Shown: positions 8,666 through 18,900 of the stretch, in pieces | How positions within the stretch are numbered: the stretch's first letter is position 1 | How the letters are laid out: every line of letters starts with the position of its first letter | DNA from: DATDRS01 sp035291605 | GTDB taxonomy: Bacteria > Chloroflexota > Anaerolineae > Anaerolineales > UBA6663 | Length of the DNA stretch: 21,081 bases | NCBI GenBank assembly: GCA_035291605.1 | Contig: DATDRS010000128.1 | Span: 1-21,081 of the forward strand | Direction: 5' to 3' | Notes under the pieces: model-generated | Seen by the model: the letters and a program-made list of their open reading frames with translations, nothing else | Databases searched by the model: none | What the model was told of the DNA's origin: nothing | Position numbers and translations under genes: made by a program

Positions 8666-8698
8666 AGAAACCAGGTTTCTCTGAGAAACCTGGTTTCT
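8666..8698. repeat. 33-nt perfect palindrome built of nested AGAAACC/GGTTTCT units
   Basis: Two 16-base arms, AGAAACCAGGTTTCTC (8666-8681) and GAGAAACCTGGTTTCT (8683-8698), are exact inverted repeats around a single T at 8682. Each arm is itself a small inverted repeat: AGAAACC-A-GGTTTCT and AGAAACC-T-GGTTTCT. The element begins 28 nt after the AAA+ stop codon and is not followed by a T run. It shares its core with the element at 6185-6213. Read on the + strand it encodes the spurious peptide KPGFSEKPGF. Best explanation: a dispersed intergenic palindromic repeat, possibly also working as a bidirectional transcription stop. Confidence 0.75.
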
Positions 8699-8887
8699 CG
8701 TGTGTAATGACTCGGTTCATCTCTGATTTAGCAGCCTACTGGGGCGGCGCGCCTTCCGGGCAGGGTAAGTTCGACGGGGCGCGCCGCTTCGTTCAGGCAG
8801 TCATTGGGCGGTCCGCTGAACGCTCCTTCCTTTGGCGGCGGCCAGTCAGGCATCGGTAGGACGAGGGGCGCATCGGAGGCTAACGCT
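8699..8887. other. Leader region of the signalling operon
   Basis: No gene of its own is supported here. It contains a 10-bp inverted repeat, GCGGCGCGCC at 8744-8753 and GGCGCGCCGC at 8778-8787, with 24 bases between. It could fold as a GC-rich stem in a transcript leader or mark a terminator. It ends in the ribosome binding site of the first kinase. No known riboswitch was recognised and no convincing promoter pair was found. Confidence 0.4.
8875..8879 (+). promoter_or_regulatory. Shine-Dalgarno site deciding the start of the first kinase
   Basis: GGAGG at 8875-8879 lies 8 nt before the ATG at 8888. It supports that start over an extension of the same frame to 8804, whose residues are low-complexity and unlike the transmembrane domain that follows. 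Confidence 0.65.
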
Positions 8888-10081
8888 ATGACCTTGGCAG
8901 ATATCGCGACCTCAGAAGATTTCGAGTCTTGGGTGGTTCAGTACGAGCGCTGGCGGGATATCTTTGTCCGGGCGCTTCTGCGCATTGGCGCCGTGTTGGG
9001 GTTGATTGACCTCATCGCAACTTCCTTCGTAAGCCCGGCCTCGGCGATTTATTTCTACGTCATGGTCTATGTCGCGGTGGTCGTGGCGGCTTTTGCGCCT
9101 GTGCCGTATCGGATCCGCGCCGGGGTCATGCTGTTTACGCTTTACAGCGTGGCCGCGCTGAATCTTTTTTACGGCGGTATGGCCAGCGACGCGGTGATGT
9201 GGCTGCTGGCCCTCGTCATGTCGGCGGCCATGCTGTGGTCGTTTCGGGCCGGATGGATAGCGGCCGGGGCGGGCCTCCTGCTGATCAGCGTTGCAGCGCT
9301 GCTCGTGCTCTCCGGCTACCATCGCCTGCTGAGTCCCGACGCCCCGGCTCTGCCCCTGGGTTATTGGATGGGAGCGGCACTAGATCTGGTGCTGTTGTCG
9401 GCGACGACGCTCGTCGGTTTCAGGTATTTGTGGTCGGGGTTTCAGCGTTCCCAGGAGAATGTGCAGGAACTGTTGCAGGCTCTGCTCTATGAGCGCTCCC
9501 AGCTGGAGGCCCGGGTCGCCGAGCGCACGCAGGCGCTGCGCGCCAGTGAAGAAACCTTCCGCGCGCTGGCGGAGAACAACCCGTTATCTATTTCTCGCCA
9601 CGACCGGCAGTATCGTTATTTGTATGCCAATCCGGCCTCGGCCCGCCGGGCCAATCGCACCCCGGCGGAAGTGATCGGCAGGACCAGTCGCGAGTTGTAT
9701 GGCGACCTAGAAGTGATTGCTCATAACGAACAGGCCCTTCAGCAGGTCTTTGACACCGGCCAGCCGCACCACTCCGAGTATGAGGTCCAGGGCCGGATAT
9801 ATGAGCGGTGGGGCGCACCCGAATTCGATCAGGCCGGCAGTGTCATCTCGGTGATTACCACGACTTTGGAGATTACTGACCACAAGCGCGCCGAAGAGGC
9901 GCTGCGGCAGCGGACGGAAGAATTGAGCGCGGCGAACGCGGCGCTGGCCCGGGCGGCCCGGCTGAAGGACGAGTTCCTGGCCAGCATGAGCCACGAACTG
10001 CGCACGCCGCTCACCGGCATTCTGGCTTTTGCCCAGGCGCTCCAGAAACAAATCTACGGCCCGCTGACGAGAAGCAGTTGA
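8888..10081 (+). CDS. Hybrid histidine kinase, N-terminal part (6TM-PAS-half HisKA), frameshifted
   Basis: First part (397 aa) of a membrane sensor kinase. Six predicted transmembrane helices lie at about 28-47, 53-70, 76-96, 101-118, 122-142 and 157-178, followed by a coiled coil (188-218), a PAS domain (about 220-340) and a second coiled coil (EEALRQRTEELSAANAALA). The H-box is SMSHELRTPLTGIL with phospho-acceptor H369. The frame ends at a premature TGA 29 codons later, inside the HisKA domain, after IYGPLTRSS. Homology continues in the next frame; comparison with the nearly identical stretch near 17470-17520 shows one missing base, expected ACCGAG against ACGAG here, between 10068 and 10069. 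Restoring it joins this part to 10078-11130 as a 747-aa protein. Whether this is a sequencing error or a real lesion cannot be told from the sequence. Confidence 0.8.
   Translation: MTLADIATSEDFESWVVQYERWRDIFVRALLRIGAVLGLIDLIATSFVSPASAIYFYVMVYVAVVVAAFAPVPYRIRAGVMLFTLYSVAALNLFYGGMASDAVMWLLALVMSAAMLWSFRAGWIAAGAGLLLISVAALLVLSGYHRLLSPDAPALPLGYWMGAALDLVLLSATTLVGFRYLWSGFQRSQENVQELLQALLYERSQLEARVAERTQALRASEETFRALAENNPLSISRHDRQYRYLYANPASARRANRTPAEVIGRTSRELYGDLEVIAHNEQALQQVFDTGQPHHSEYEVQGRIYERWGAPEFDQAGSVISVITTTLEITDHKRAEEALRQRTEELSAANAALARAARLKDEFLASMSHELRTPLTGILAFAQALQKQIYGPLTRSS
10068..10069 (+). other. Frameshift site, apparent loss of one C in the first kinase gene
   Basis: Here the sequence reads CCGCTGACGAGAAGCAG; the duplicated module in the third kinase gene reads CCGCTCACCGAGAAACAA. 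One base is absent after the AC at 10067-10068, shifting the frame between the two HisKA helices. Confidence 0.8.
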
Positions 10082-11130
10082 ACTCCCTGAAGTCCATCGA
10101 AGACAGCGGCAAACACCTGCTCGAATTGATCAACGACATCCTCGACCTGTCCAAGATTGAAGCCGGGATGATGGAGTTGGAGATCGGGCTGGTGTCGGCG
10201 GAAGAAATCTGCCAGGCCAGCCTGCGGCTGATCAAGCAGATGGCGCAGGCGAAGAGACAGGACGTGGCCTACCGCCTCAGTCCGCTGGATCTGCGGCTGC
10301 TGGCGGACAACCGCCGCCTGAAGCAAATGCTGGTGAACCTGCTGAGCAATGCGGTCAAGTTCACGCCGGAAGGCGGCTCACTTGGTCTGGAAGTCGAGGG
10401 CGACAGCCGACAGGAGGCTGTGCGCTTCACCGTGTGGGACACGGGGGTCGGCATCGCCGGCGAAGATATGCCGCGGTTGTTCCAGTCGTTTGTACAGTTG
10501 GATAGCCGCCTGTCGCGCCGATACGCAGGCACGGGGCTGGGGCTGGCGCTCGTCCGGCGCATGGCCGAGCTGCACGGCGGCGGGGTGGCGGTAGAAAGCG
10601 AAGTGGGGAAGGGTAGCCGCTTCACCATCGCTCTGCCGTGGAACCTCCCGCCGCGGATTGATCCGGCGGATCGTCTGGCTCAGAGGGGGGCGCCCCGTTC
10701 GGCTGGTGGAGACCACCCGATGCGGTTAGTGAAACTCGCCCAGGCCAGACGGCCCCGGCTCTTGCTGGCGGAAGACACCGAAACGACGATCACTCTATTG
10801 TCCGATTACCTGGAGGCGGAGGGATATGAGCTGATCGTCGCCCGCAGCGGGAGCGAAGCCATCCAGAAAGCGCGCGAGGTCAGTCCTGACCTGATCCTCA
10901 TGGACGTTCAAATGCCGGGGATGGATGGGCTGGAAACCATGCAGCGCATCCGGCAGGAAAGCGCGTTGGCCGCCACACCGATGATTGCGCTGACCGCCCT
11001 CGCCATGCCGGGGGATCGAGAGCGATGCCTGGCGGCTGGCGCCAACGATTATTTGACCAAGCCGGTGAACCTGGAAGGGCTGGCGCAAACCATTCGGGGT
11101 AAACTCCCGGCTCCAGAGGAGGGCGTATGA
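10078..11130 (+). CDS. Hybrid histidine kinase, C-terminal part (HisKA helix 2-HATPase-REC)
   Basis: Second part of the first kinase. The open frame as read begins at a TTG that overlaps the upstream TGA (TTGA), but the true coding sequence probably enters at 10069 after the missing base. It carries the second HisKA helix (SIEDSGKHLLELINDILDLS), the ATPase domain with N-box LLSNAVKFTPEGG, G1 DTGVGIA and G2 GTGLGLALV, then a linker and a receiver domain with LLLAEDTET, phospho-acceptor Asp in LILMDVQMPGMDG (residue 673 of the joined protein), and DYLTKPV. It ends in an ATGA overlap with the next kinase gene, so the two are translationally coupled. As a stand-alone protein it would lack the H-box and could act only as a split partner. 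Its module is a close duplicate of the one at 17323-18899. Confidence 0.75.
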   Translation: MNSLKSIEDSGKHLLELINDILDLSKIEAGMMELEIGLVSAEEICQASLRLIKQMAQAKRQDVAYRLSPLDLRLLADNRRLKQMLVNLLSNAVKFTPEGGSLGLEVEGDSRQEAVRFTVWDTGVGIAGEDMPRLFQSFVQLDSRLSRRYAGTGLGLALVRRMAELHGGGVAVESEVGKGSRFTIALPWNLPPRIDPADRLAQRGAPRSAGGDHPMRLVKLAQARRPRLLLAEDTETTITLLSDYLEAEGYELIVARSGSEAIQKAREVSPDLILMDVQMPGMDGLETMQRIRQESALAATPMIALTALAMPGDRERCLAAGANDYLTKPVNLEGLAQTIRGKLPAPEEGV

Positions 11131-12893
11131 TGAGCCAATGGAAAACGTGGTTCACCTCGCCTGAAGATCGCCCAGGCGGCGCAGACACGGCGCAACTATT
11201 GCGCGCCAGTGTGCTGGTAAGTTTGGGCATCAGCGCAGTGGCCGCCTCCGGGGCGCTGCTTGTGCGCTCCCCCGGCTGGGAACGGCTGCTGCGCGACGCG
11301 GTTTTTGTGTTAGGTGTTTCGCTGGGCTTGTGGCTGCTGTTGCGGCGCGGGCATGTGCGCTTCGTCGCGTATGGCATGGTCCTCGGCTATGGCGCTATCG
11401 CCACGTATGGCGGCTTCACCGGCATAGGCGTGCGGGGCACGGCGTACAGCCTCTACACCCTGATTGTGATGATAGCGGCCCTGTTCATCCATTGGCGCGC
11501 CGGCTATATCGTCGCGGCTGTCGCCAGCCTGATCGGCCTGGCCATGCTGTGGGCCAACCGCGCCGGCTGGCTGCCCAACGCCGATCGCCCGCTGGCTGAG
11601 ATGGCGGTGTGGCTCAACGCGTCCGCGTATTTTTTCGTCACGGCCGTCTTGCTGAACATCGCCCTGCGCCAGGTGGACCGCGCGCTGGAACGGGCGCGGC
11701 GCGATCTGGCGGAGCGCCGGCGCGCCGAAGGCGAGGTGCGCCGCCTCAACGCCGAGCTTGAGCAGCGCATCGCGGAGCGCACGGCGCAGTTGGCTGCCAG
11801 CGAGGAGCGTTACCGTTTAATCTCGACCGTCAGCTCTGATTACATGTTCTCGACGCGACTCGACGCCGAGGGCGAATTAGCTCTGAATTGGGTCGCCGGA
11901 GCGTTTGAGGCCATTACCGGCTACAGCTTTGAGGCCTACGTGGCGCGTGGGGGCTGGCTGGCGGCCCTGCACCCCGACGACGCCGAGCAGGACGCGCGCG
12001 ACATGGCCGCCCTGCGCGCCAACCAGCGGGTCGTCACCGAGGTGCGAGCGATCACCAAGCGCGGCGAGACACGCTGGGTCCGCGTCTATGCTCATCCGGT
12101 GTGGGACCCGGCCGCCCAGCAGTTGACCGGCATCTACGGCGCGGTGCAGGACATCACCGAACGCAAGCAGGCCGACGCGGAACGGGAGACGTTGATCAAA
12201 GAACTGGAAGCCAAGAACGCCGAGTTGGAGCGCTTCAGCTACACCGTCTCGCACGACCTGAAAAGCCCCCTCATTACCATCCGCGGGTTCCTGGGCTATC
12301 TGGAGAAAGATGCGGTCTCTGGCAGCGTCGAGCAGCTGAGAGCCGACCTGGCCCGCATCGCGGACGCCACCGGCAGGATGCAGCGCCTGCTGGACGAGTT
12401 GCTCGAACTCTCGCGCATCGGGCGCAAGATGAACCCGCCCGAAGACGCGCCCTTCGAGGCCATCGTACGCGAGGCCCTGGCGTTGGTGGAAGGCCGATTG
12501 ACTCGACGGGGGGTGCAGGTTCACGTCGCGCCGAGCCTGCCTGTCGTCCACGGCGACCAGGCGCGGCTGGTGGAAGTGGTGCAGAACCTGGTGGACAATG
12601 CAGCCAAGTTCATGGGCGCGCAGCCTGCGCCCGGCATCGAGATCGGGGTGCGGGCAGCGGACGGGGACGCACCGCCGGTGTTCTACGTGTGCGATAATGG
12701 GATAGGGATTGATCTGAAGTATCGCGAGAGGGTGTTCGGGTTGTTTGATAAGCTGGATGCGCAGAGCGAGGGGACGGGGGTGGGGTTGGCGCTGGTCAAG
12801 CGGATTGTGGAAGTGCACGGGGGCAGAATCTGGGTCGAGTCAGATGGGCCAGGCGCCGGCAGCACCTTCTGCTTCACCCTGCCAAACAAATAG
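11127..12893 (+). CDS. Membrane sensor histidine kinase, 6TM-PAS-HisKA-HATPase
   Basis: A 588-aa membrane kinase. ATG at 11127 overlaps the previous stop as ATGA, with AGAGGAGGG at 11115-11123 as ribosome binding site. Six predicted TM helices lie at about 26-46, 57-73, 79-97, 107-123, 126-143 and 158-181. A coiled coil follows (182-228), then a PAS domain with PAC-type end (about 229-352, ERYRLISTVSSDYMF to GAVQDITERKQA). HisKA has a phytochrome-type H-box FSYTVSHDLKSPL, with H376 the phospho-acceptor. The ATPase domain shows N-box VVQNLVDNAAKF (N491), CDNGIGID and GTGVGLALV. No receiver domain is attached, unlike the kinases on both sides, so its partner could be the N-terminal receiver of the next protein, which starts 49 nt downstream. 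Ligand unknown; the membrane part belongs to a non-extracellular sensor type with very short loops. Confidence 0.9.
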   Translation: MMSQWKTWFTSPEDRPGGADTAQLLRASVLVSLGISAVAASGALLVRSPGWERLLRDAVFVLGVSLGLWLLLRRGHVRFVAYGMVLGYGAIATYGGFTGIGVRGTAYSLYTLIVMIAALFIHWRAGYIVAAVASLIGLAMLWANRAGWLPNADRPLAEMAVWLNASAYFFVTAVLLNIALRQVDRALERARRDLAERRRAEGEVRRLNAELEQRIAERTAQLAASEERYRLISTVSSDYMFSTRLDAEGELALNWVAGAFEAITGYSFEAYVARGGWLAALHPDDAEQDARDMAALRANQRVVTEVRAITKRGETRWVRVYAHPVWDPAAQQLTGIYGAVQDITERKQADAERETLIKELEAKNAELERFSYTVSHDLKSPLITIRGFLGYLEKDAVSGSVEQLRADLARIADATGRMQRLLDELLELSRIGRKMNPPEDAPFEAIVREALALVEGRLTRRGVQVHVAPSLPVVHGDQARLVEVVQNLVDNAAKFMGAQPAPGIEIGVRAADGDAPPVFYVCDNGIGIDLKYRERVFGLFDKLDAQSEGTGVGLALVKRIVEVHGGRIWVESDGPGAGSTFCFTLPNK

Positions 12894-12930
12894 GGCGCCC
12901 CCGGCAATCCAGGATAACGCGGCAGCATCT

Positions 12931-12934
12931 GGAG
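12931..12934 (+). promoter_or_regulatory. Ribosome binding site deciding the start of the large hybrid kinase
   Basis: GGAG lies 8 nt before the ATG at 12943. The frame stays open upstream to 12745, but that part overlaps the end of the preceding kinase gene and translates to low-complexity Arg/Trp/Gly sequence, so 12943 is preferred. Confidence 0.6.
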
Positions 12935-12942
12935 CGGTAACC

Positions 12943-15900
12943 ATGAGTGACGACCAAGTGCACATTCTGCTGGTGGAAGACGAGACGAATCATGCTGAGT
13001 TGGTGCGGCGGGCGTTCGAGGCGCGCGGCGGCGCGGCGCGGCTGACGGTAGCCGAGAACCTGGCGGAAGCCCGGGCTCACGTGGCAACTGGCGCGAAGCT
13101 GCCCCACCTGATCATCGCCGACTGGCGCTTGCCGGATGGCGAGGGCATGGACCTCCTGCCGGAGACAGGATCACCACCGCGCGTCCCGCTGGTGCTCATG
13201 ACGAGCCATGGCAACGAGCAGATGGCCGTGGAGGCGATCAAGGCCGGCGCGCTGGATTACGTGGTCAAATCAGACGAAACCCTGCGCGACATGCCGCACA
13301 TCGCCGAGCGGGCGCTCCGGGATTGGCGGACGCTTACGGAGCGCCGGCGGGCGGAGGCGGCCCTGCGCGCCAGCGAAGAACGTTTTCGGGCGCTGATCCA
13401 AAATTCATCCGACGTGATCACCCTTTTGAGCGCGCAAGGCACCATCCTGTACGACAGTCCGTCCATCACATCGCTTTCAGGATATGCTCCCGAAGAGCGT
13501 CTCGGTCAGGACTCATTTGCGTGGGTTCATCCCGATGACGCTGTCTCCGTGAAGCAAGAGTTTAGCCGGCTCTTCACCGATCCAGCGCGGAGCGTCACAG
13601 CGCAATTTCGCTTCAGGCACAAAGACGGCTCATGGCGCTGGGTCGAACTCACTGGGGCTAATCTGCTCCACCTGCCTGGCGTGCAGGCGATGGTTGCGAA
13701 CTATCATGACATCACCGAGCACAAACAGGCCGAGGAAACATTGCGACGCTACGCGGCGCGCATGGAAATTTTTCACGAAATAGACCGCAACATTCTGGCC
13801 GCGCGCTCGCCGGAAGAAATCGTCGCCGCCGCGACGAGTCGCCTCCGGCAACTTGTGCCCTGTTGGCGCGCCAGCGTCACCCTATTTGACTTTCGGGCTG
13901 GTCAAGCGGTCATGCTGGCCAGCAGTTTCGACGGCGAGACCTCCAGTATCCCGGTAGGAACTCATCTGGCGATCGGGGACATGTTCGACGCCGCCGAGCT
14001 AGCGACACTCTGGCAGGGTCAACCACTCGACGTAGAGGACTTGGCCACGATCTCAGAACTTTCAGCCGTTGGTCACCAACTTCTGGCGGAGGGTGTGCGG
14101 GCAGTGGTGTGCCTGCCCCTCTTGCCGCACGGCGAGTTGATTGGCACGCTCAATCTGGTGGCCCTCAACCTCGGCATCTTCAGCAGCGAACATATCGAAA
14201 TCGCACGCCAAGTAGCCGACCAACTGGCGATTGCGCTCCAGCAGTCCCGGTTGTCGGCTGAGACCGCCGAGGCTCTGGCGCGCGAGCAGCGCCTGAACGA
14301 AGTGGCCCGCGTGATTAGTAGTGCGTTTGACCTTGACGTCGTGATCCCGGCCGTAGCGCGCCTGGCCGCCGAACTGATCGGCGCGGAGACGGGGACGGTC
14401 GCTCTGCTCGCGCCGGATGGCAAATCCATGGAGGAGGTTTACAGCTTTAACCTGCCGACACCGTTGCGGCGCACCGAACCCTTCCTTAAAGGAGAGGGCC
14501 TGGGCTGGCATGTGGTGGAAACCGGCGCCTCCGTGTTGATTGACGATTATCGAACTCATCCCCAGGCCATGCCCTATGCGGTTGAGGCCGGGGTCCGGGC
14601 CTACCTGGCGGCGCCGCTCGTTGCCGGGGAGACGTGCCTGGGCGTTTTGAAACTGTTCACCCTGAACCCGGAGAGAAAATTTACCCGGCGCGAGTTGGCG
14701 CTGGCCGAAGCGGTTGGGCGGCAGGCGGGGGTCGCCATCCAGAATGCCCGGTTGTTTGCCGAGACGGCCGAGGCCCTGGTCCGCGAGCAGCGCCTCAACG
14801 AAGTAGCCCGCGTGATCAGCGGCGCGCTGGAGCTCGACACGATCATTCCGAATGTAGTGCGCCTGGCCGTGGAACTGGTGGGGGCCGAGGCTGGCTCGAT
14901 GGCGGTCCTGGCCTCGGGTGGCGAAGCGATGACGTTCCCCTATACCTTCAATCTTCCCGCGCTTTTGGACTCGGCGCCAGCGCCGAAGGGCATCGGCCTC
15001 GCCTGGCGCATCGTCGAGACGGGCCAGCCCATTCTCGTGGCCGATTACGGCTCGCACCCGGACGCCCTGCGTGAGTGGGTGGAGGCGGGGGTGAAGGGCA
15101 TGATGGGCGTCCCTGTCGTCGCGGGCGATGTTCGCCTGGGCGCGCTGGGATTGTTCAGCCTCAAAACCGGCAAGCGGTTCACCGAACGCGATCTGGCGTT
15201 GGCCGAGTCCATTGGGCAGCAGGCGGGGGTCACCATCCAGAATGCCCGCCTCTTCGAGGCCGAGCAGCGCCGCGTGGCGCTCCTCACCGCGTTGCATGAA
15301 ACCGGCTTGGACATCAGCGTCCAGCTTGACCTGCCCCTCCTCTTGCAGACGATCGTGGAACGGGCCGCACGCTTGTTGAATGCCTCGATGGGCAGCTTCT
15401 TTCTCCTCCAAACAGACGGTCAATTCCTCGACATGGTGGTGCGGCATAACGTGCCTCCCGGTGAGCACACTGCCCCGCGTTTGCGCCTGGGCGAGGGCGC
15501 GGCCGGCCGGGTAGCGCAAACCGGCGAACCCCTGATTGTCGCCGACTATCCTCAGTGGCCCGGACATGTCGCCACCCTCACTGACGTCCCCTACCGGGCC
15601 GTATTGAGCGTCCCGATGAAGTGGCAGGGGCAGGTCACCGGCGTGATTAACGTGTTGGACGAGCGGCCGGGGCGCTTCGGCCCAGAGGACGCGGACGCGG
15701 TGGGCCTGCTGGCCGCGCAAGCCGCCGGGGCTATCCAAAATGCCCGGCTCTTCGAGGCCGAGCAACGCCGCGTGGCGCTCCTCACGGCCCTGCATGAAAC
15801 CGATCTGGACATCAGCGCGCAACTGGACCTGCCCCTCTTGCTGCAGACGATTGTGGAACGCGCGGCGCGCTTGATCGGAGCGCCCATGGGCTCGTTTTAT

Positions 15901-18900
15901 CTCCTCCAGCCGGATCAGACGCTCGAACTCGTGGTGAACCACAACATCCCCGGCGTTTCCACTGGCATCCGCCTGCAGATGGGTGAGGGCCTCTCCGGGG
16001 AAGTGGCCCAGACCGGCAATCCCCTGATCGTCGCCAATTACAGTGAATGGTCGAGGCGCGCCGCCATTTACGAAGGCGTCTCCCTGTGCGCCATCCTGGC
16101 CGTCCCGGTGAAGTGGCGGCAGCGGATGCTGGGCGTGATCAATGTGCTGGACGAACAACCGGATCGCTTTCGCCAGGAAGATGTGGACGCGGTGACACTC
16201 CTCGCCGCGCAAGCCGCCGTGGCCATTCAGAACGCCCAACTGTTCGAAGCCGAGCAACGGCGCGTGGCGCTCCGGACCGCCCTGCACGAAACCGGTCTCG
16301 ACCTGAGTGCGCAGTTGGATCTGCCGACCCTGCTACGGACCATCATGGAGCGGGCCGCCCGCCTGCTCCATGCACCCATGGGCGGCCTGTATCTGCTGGA
16401 ACCGGATGGCCAGACCCTGAGGCCGGTGGCCAACCTGCCGCCTGAAGACGTGAGCACGCCAGTACGCTTGGGCGAAGGCCTCGTGGGCCGGGTAGCGCAA
16501 AGCGGCACGCCTATGGTGGTCGCCGACTATAACCAGTGGCCGGGGCGTTTGTCCCATCTACAAAATGTGCCGTTCTGCGCGGTGGTCAGCGCGCCCATCA
16601 CCTGGCAGGCGCAAGTGCTTGGCGTGATCAGCATTTGCGACCCGCGCCCGGAGCGCTTTGGCCCGGAGGACATTGAAATCGTAGGATTGTTCGCCGATCA
16701 GGCGGCGGTCGCGATTAAGAACGCGCAATTCTTCGAAGCCGAAACCCGCCTGCTTCAGGAGACCCGCCAGCGGGTGCAGGAGTTGGAGGGTTTGCACGAG
16801 ATCGCACAGGCCTTTAGCGCGTTGACCGACGTGCGCGAAGCCTCCGGCATTGTGGTGGAGCGCATCGCCCGCCTGATTGGCGCAAAGCAGTGTGTGGTGC
16901 TGCTGCGCGACTCGGAGGGCTACCTGTGCGGCCAGGTTCCAGGCTATGGCCTCCGGGACGAACTGGTGGCGAGTTTGCGTTTCGCGTTCCGAGGCGTCGA
17001 ACCCTTGGCGGAGTATCAGGAATATCTGGAACGCGGCTATCGGCTGATGAATTCGGCAACGGAGGTGCCGCCGTTCGCGCGGGAGGTAGCCCAGAGTCAG
17101 GGGATGGAATCGGCGCTGGTGACTCCCATGCGCGTTGAAGGCAGCGTGATCGGCCATGTGGTCGTGCTGAACAAGCCCGGTGGTTTCGGCGCCGACGACG
17201 TACGCCTGTTGGGCGTGTTCGCGGGCCAGGCCGCCATCGTCATCATGCGCCTGCGCGCCGAAGTCGCGCTCCGCCAGCTCAATGCTGAACTCGAACAGCG
17301 GGTGCTGGAGCGGACCGAAGCGCTGCGCCAGCGCTCGGAGGAACTGAGCGCCGCCAACGCGGCGCTGGCGAAGGCCGCCCGCCTGAAGGATGAGTTCCTG
17401 GCCAGCATGAGCCACGAACTCCGCACCCCGCTCACCGGCATCCTGGCCTTCGCCCAGGCGCTGCAGAAGCAGATCTACGGCCCGCTCACCGAGAAACAAC
17501 TCAAGTCGCTGAGATCCATCGAAGACAGCGGCAAACTCCTGCTTGAACTGATCAACGACATCCTCGACCTCTCCAAGATTGAGGCCGGGCAGCTGGAGCT
17601 GGCGATCGGCCTGGTTTCAGCCGAGGAAGTAAGTCAGGCCAGCCTGCGGCTGGTCAAGCAAATGGCCCACGCGAAGAGACAGGAAGTGGCCTACAGCCTC
17701 AGTCCCCTGGATCTCCGGCTGCTGGCCGACAACCGCCGCCTGAAGCAGATGCTGGTGAACCTGCTGAGCAACGCCATTAAATTCACGCCGGAGGGCGGTT
17801 CGCTGGGCCTGCAGGTGGAGGGCGACAGCCGCCAGAAGATTGTGCGCTTCACCGTCTGGGACAAGGGGATCGGCATCGCCGCCGGGGATATGCCTAAATT
17901 GTTCCGGTCCTTTGTGCAGTTGGATAGCAGCCTTTCCCGCCGGTACCTGGGCACCGGGTTGGGGCTGGCGCTTGTCCGGCGTATGGCTGAGATGCATGGC
18001 GGCGGCGTGGCGGTGGAAAGCGAAGTGGGGCGGGGGAGCCGGTTCACCATCACCCTGCCGTGGACCCTCCCGCCGGGGATGAATCAGGCGGAGGCGCGCC
18101 TGAGCGCGCCGCGGCCAACCTCTTCCTTGCAGAGAGCACTCACCGTCGAAGACGCCCCAATCGTCGCCGAACAGTTGACGCAATATCTCCGCGAGCTCGG
18201 TCTGGCGAACGTCGTGCACCCGCAGGCCGAAGGCGTGGTGGAAAAAGCGGCCGGGCTCCAACCCGGCGTGATCCTGCTCGACATCTACCTCTCGGATTAT
18301 CAATCAGGCTGGGACGTGTTGGCGCAGCTCAAAGCTGACCCGCGCACCCGGACGACCCCGGTGGTGATTGTCTCGGTGCTGGAGGACCGGGCGCGGGCGG
18401 CGGCGCTGGGCGCGGCGGCGTATATGGTCAAACCGGTGTCCCTGGCCGATTTGCAGACGACGCTGGGCCAGGTCGCATCCCAAAGCCCCGCCAGTGCAGG
18501 CCATCCGGTGCTGCTCGTGGAACCCCTCCACGCCGAACAGCCCAGGCCCCGGCTCCTGCTCGCGGAGGATAACGCCGTTAACATTGCCGTCCTGTCTGAT
18601 TATCTGGCCGCCGAGGGATACGACGTGATCGTCGCGCGCAACGGCAGTGAAGCGATCCAGCAAGCGCGCACGGTGCATCCCCACGTGATCCTCATGGACG
18701 TTCAAATGCCGGAGATGGACGGGTTGGAAGCCATGCGCCGCATCCGGCAGGAAGCCGGCCTGGCCGCGACCCCCATGATTGCGCTGACCGCGCTGGCCAT
18801 GCCGGGTGATCGCGAGCGCTGTCTGGCCGCCGGCGCCAGCGATTATTTGACCAAGCCGGTGAACCTGGAGCAGTTGGCGCAGACCATTCAATCTCACTTG

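Noticed and set aside
8656..8859. Small + strand open frame encoding KPGFSEKPGF.
   Set aside because: The peptide is a direct translation of the palindromic repeat at 8666-8698; the rest has no protein-like character.
12745..12942. N-terminal extension of the large kinase.
   Set aside because: It overlaps the end of the previous kinase gene in another frame, is low complexity, and the ATG at 12943 has a good ribosome binding site and starts the receiver domain.
14062..16287. Long open frame (741 codons) on the minus strand inside the GAF region.
   Set aside because: It mirrors the high-GC codon pattern of the clearly real + strand kinase, is low in recognisable motifs, and repeats with the GAF units.
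14242..16719. Repeated DNA considered as CRISPR or mobile element.
   Set aside because: The units are about 490-500 bp, in frame and encode GAF domains; there are no short repeats with unique spacers.
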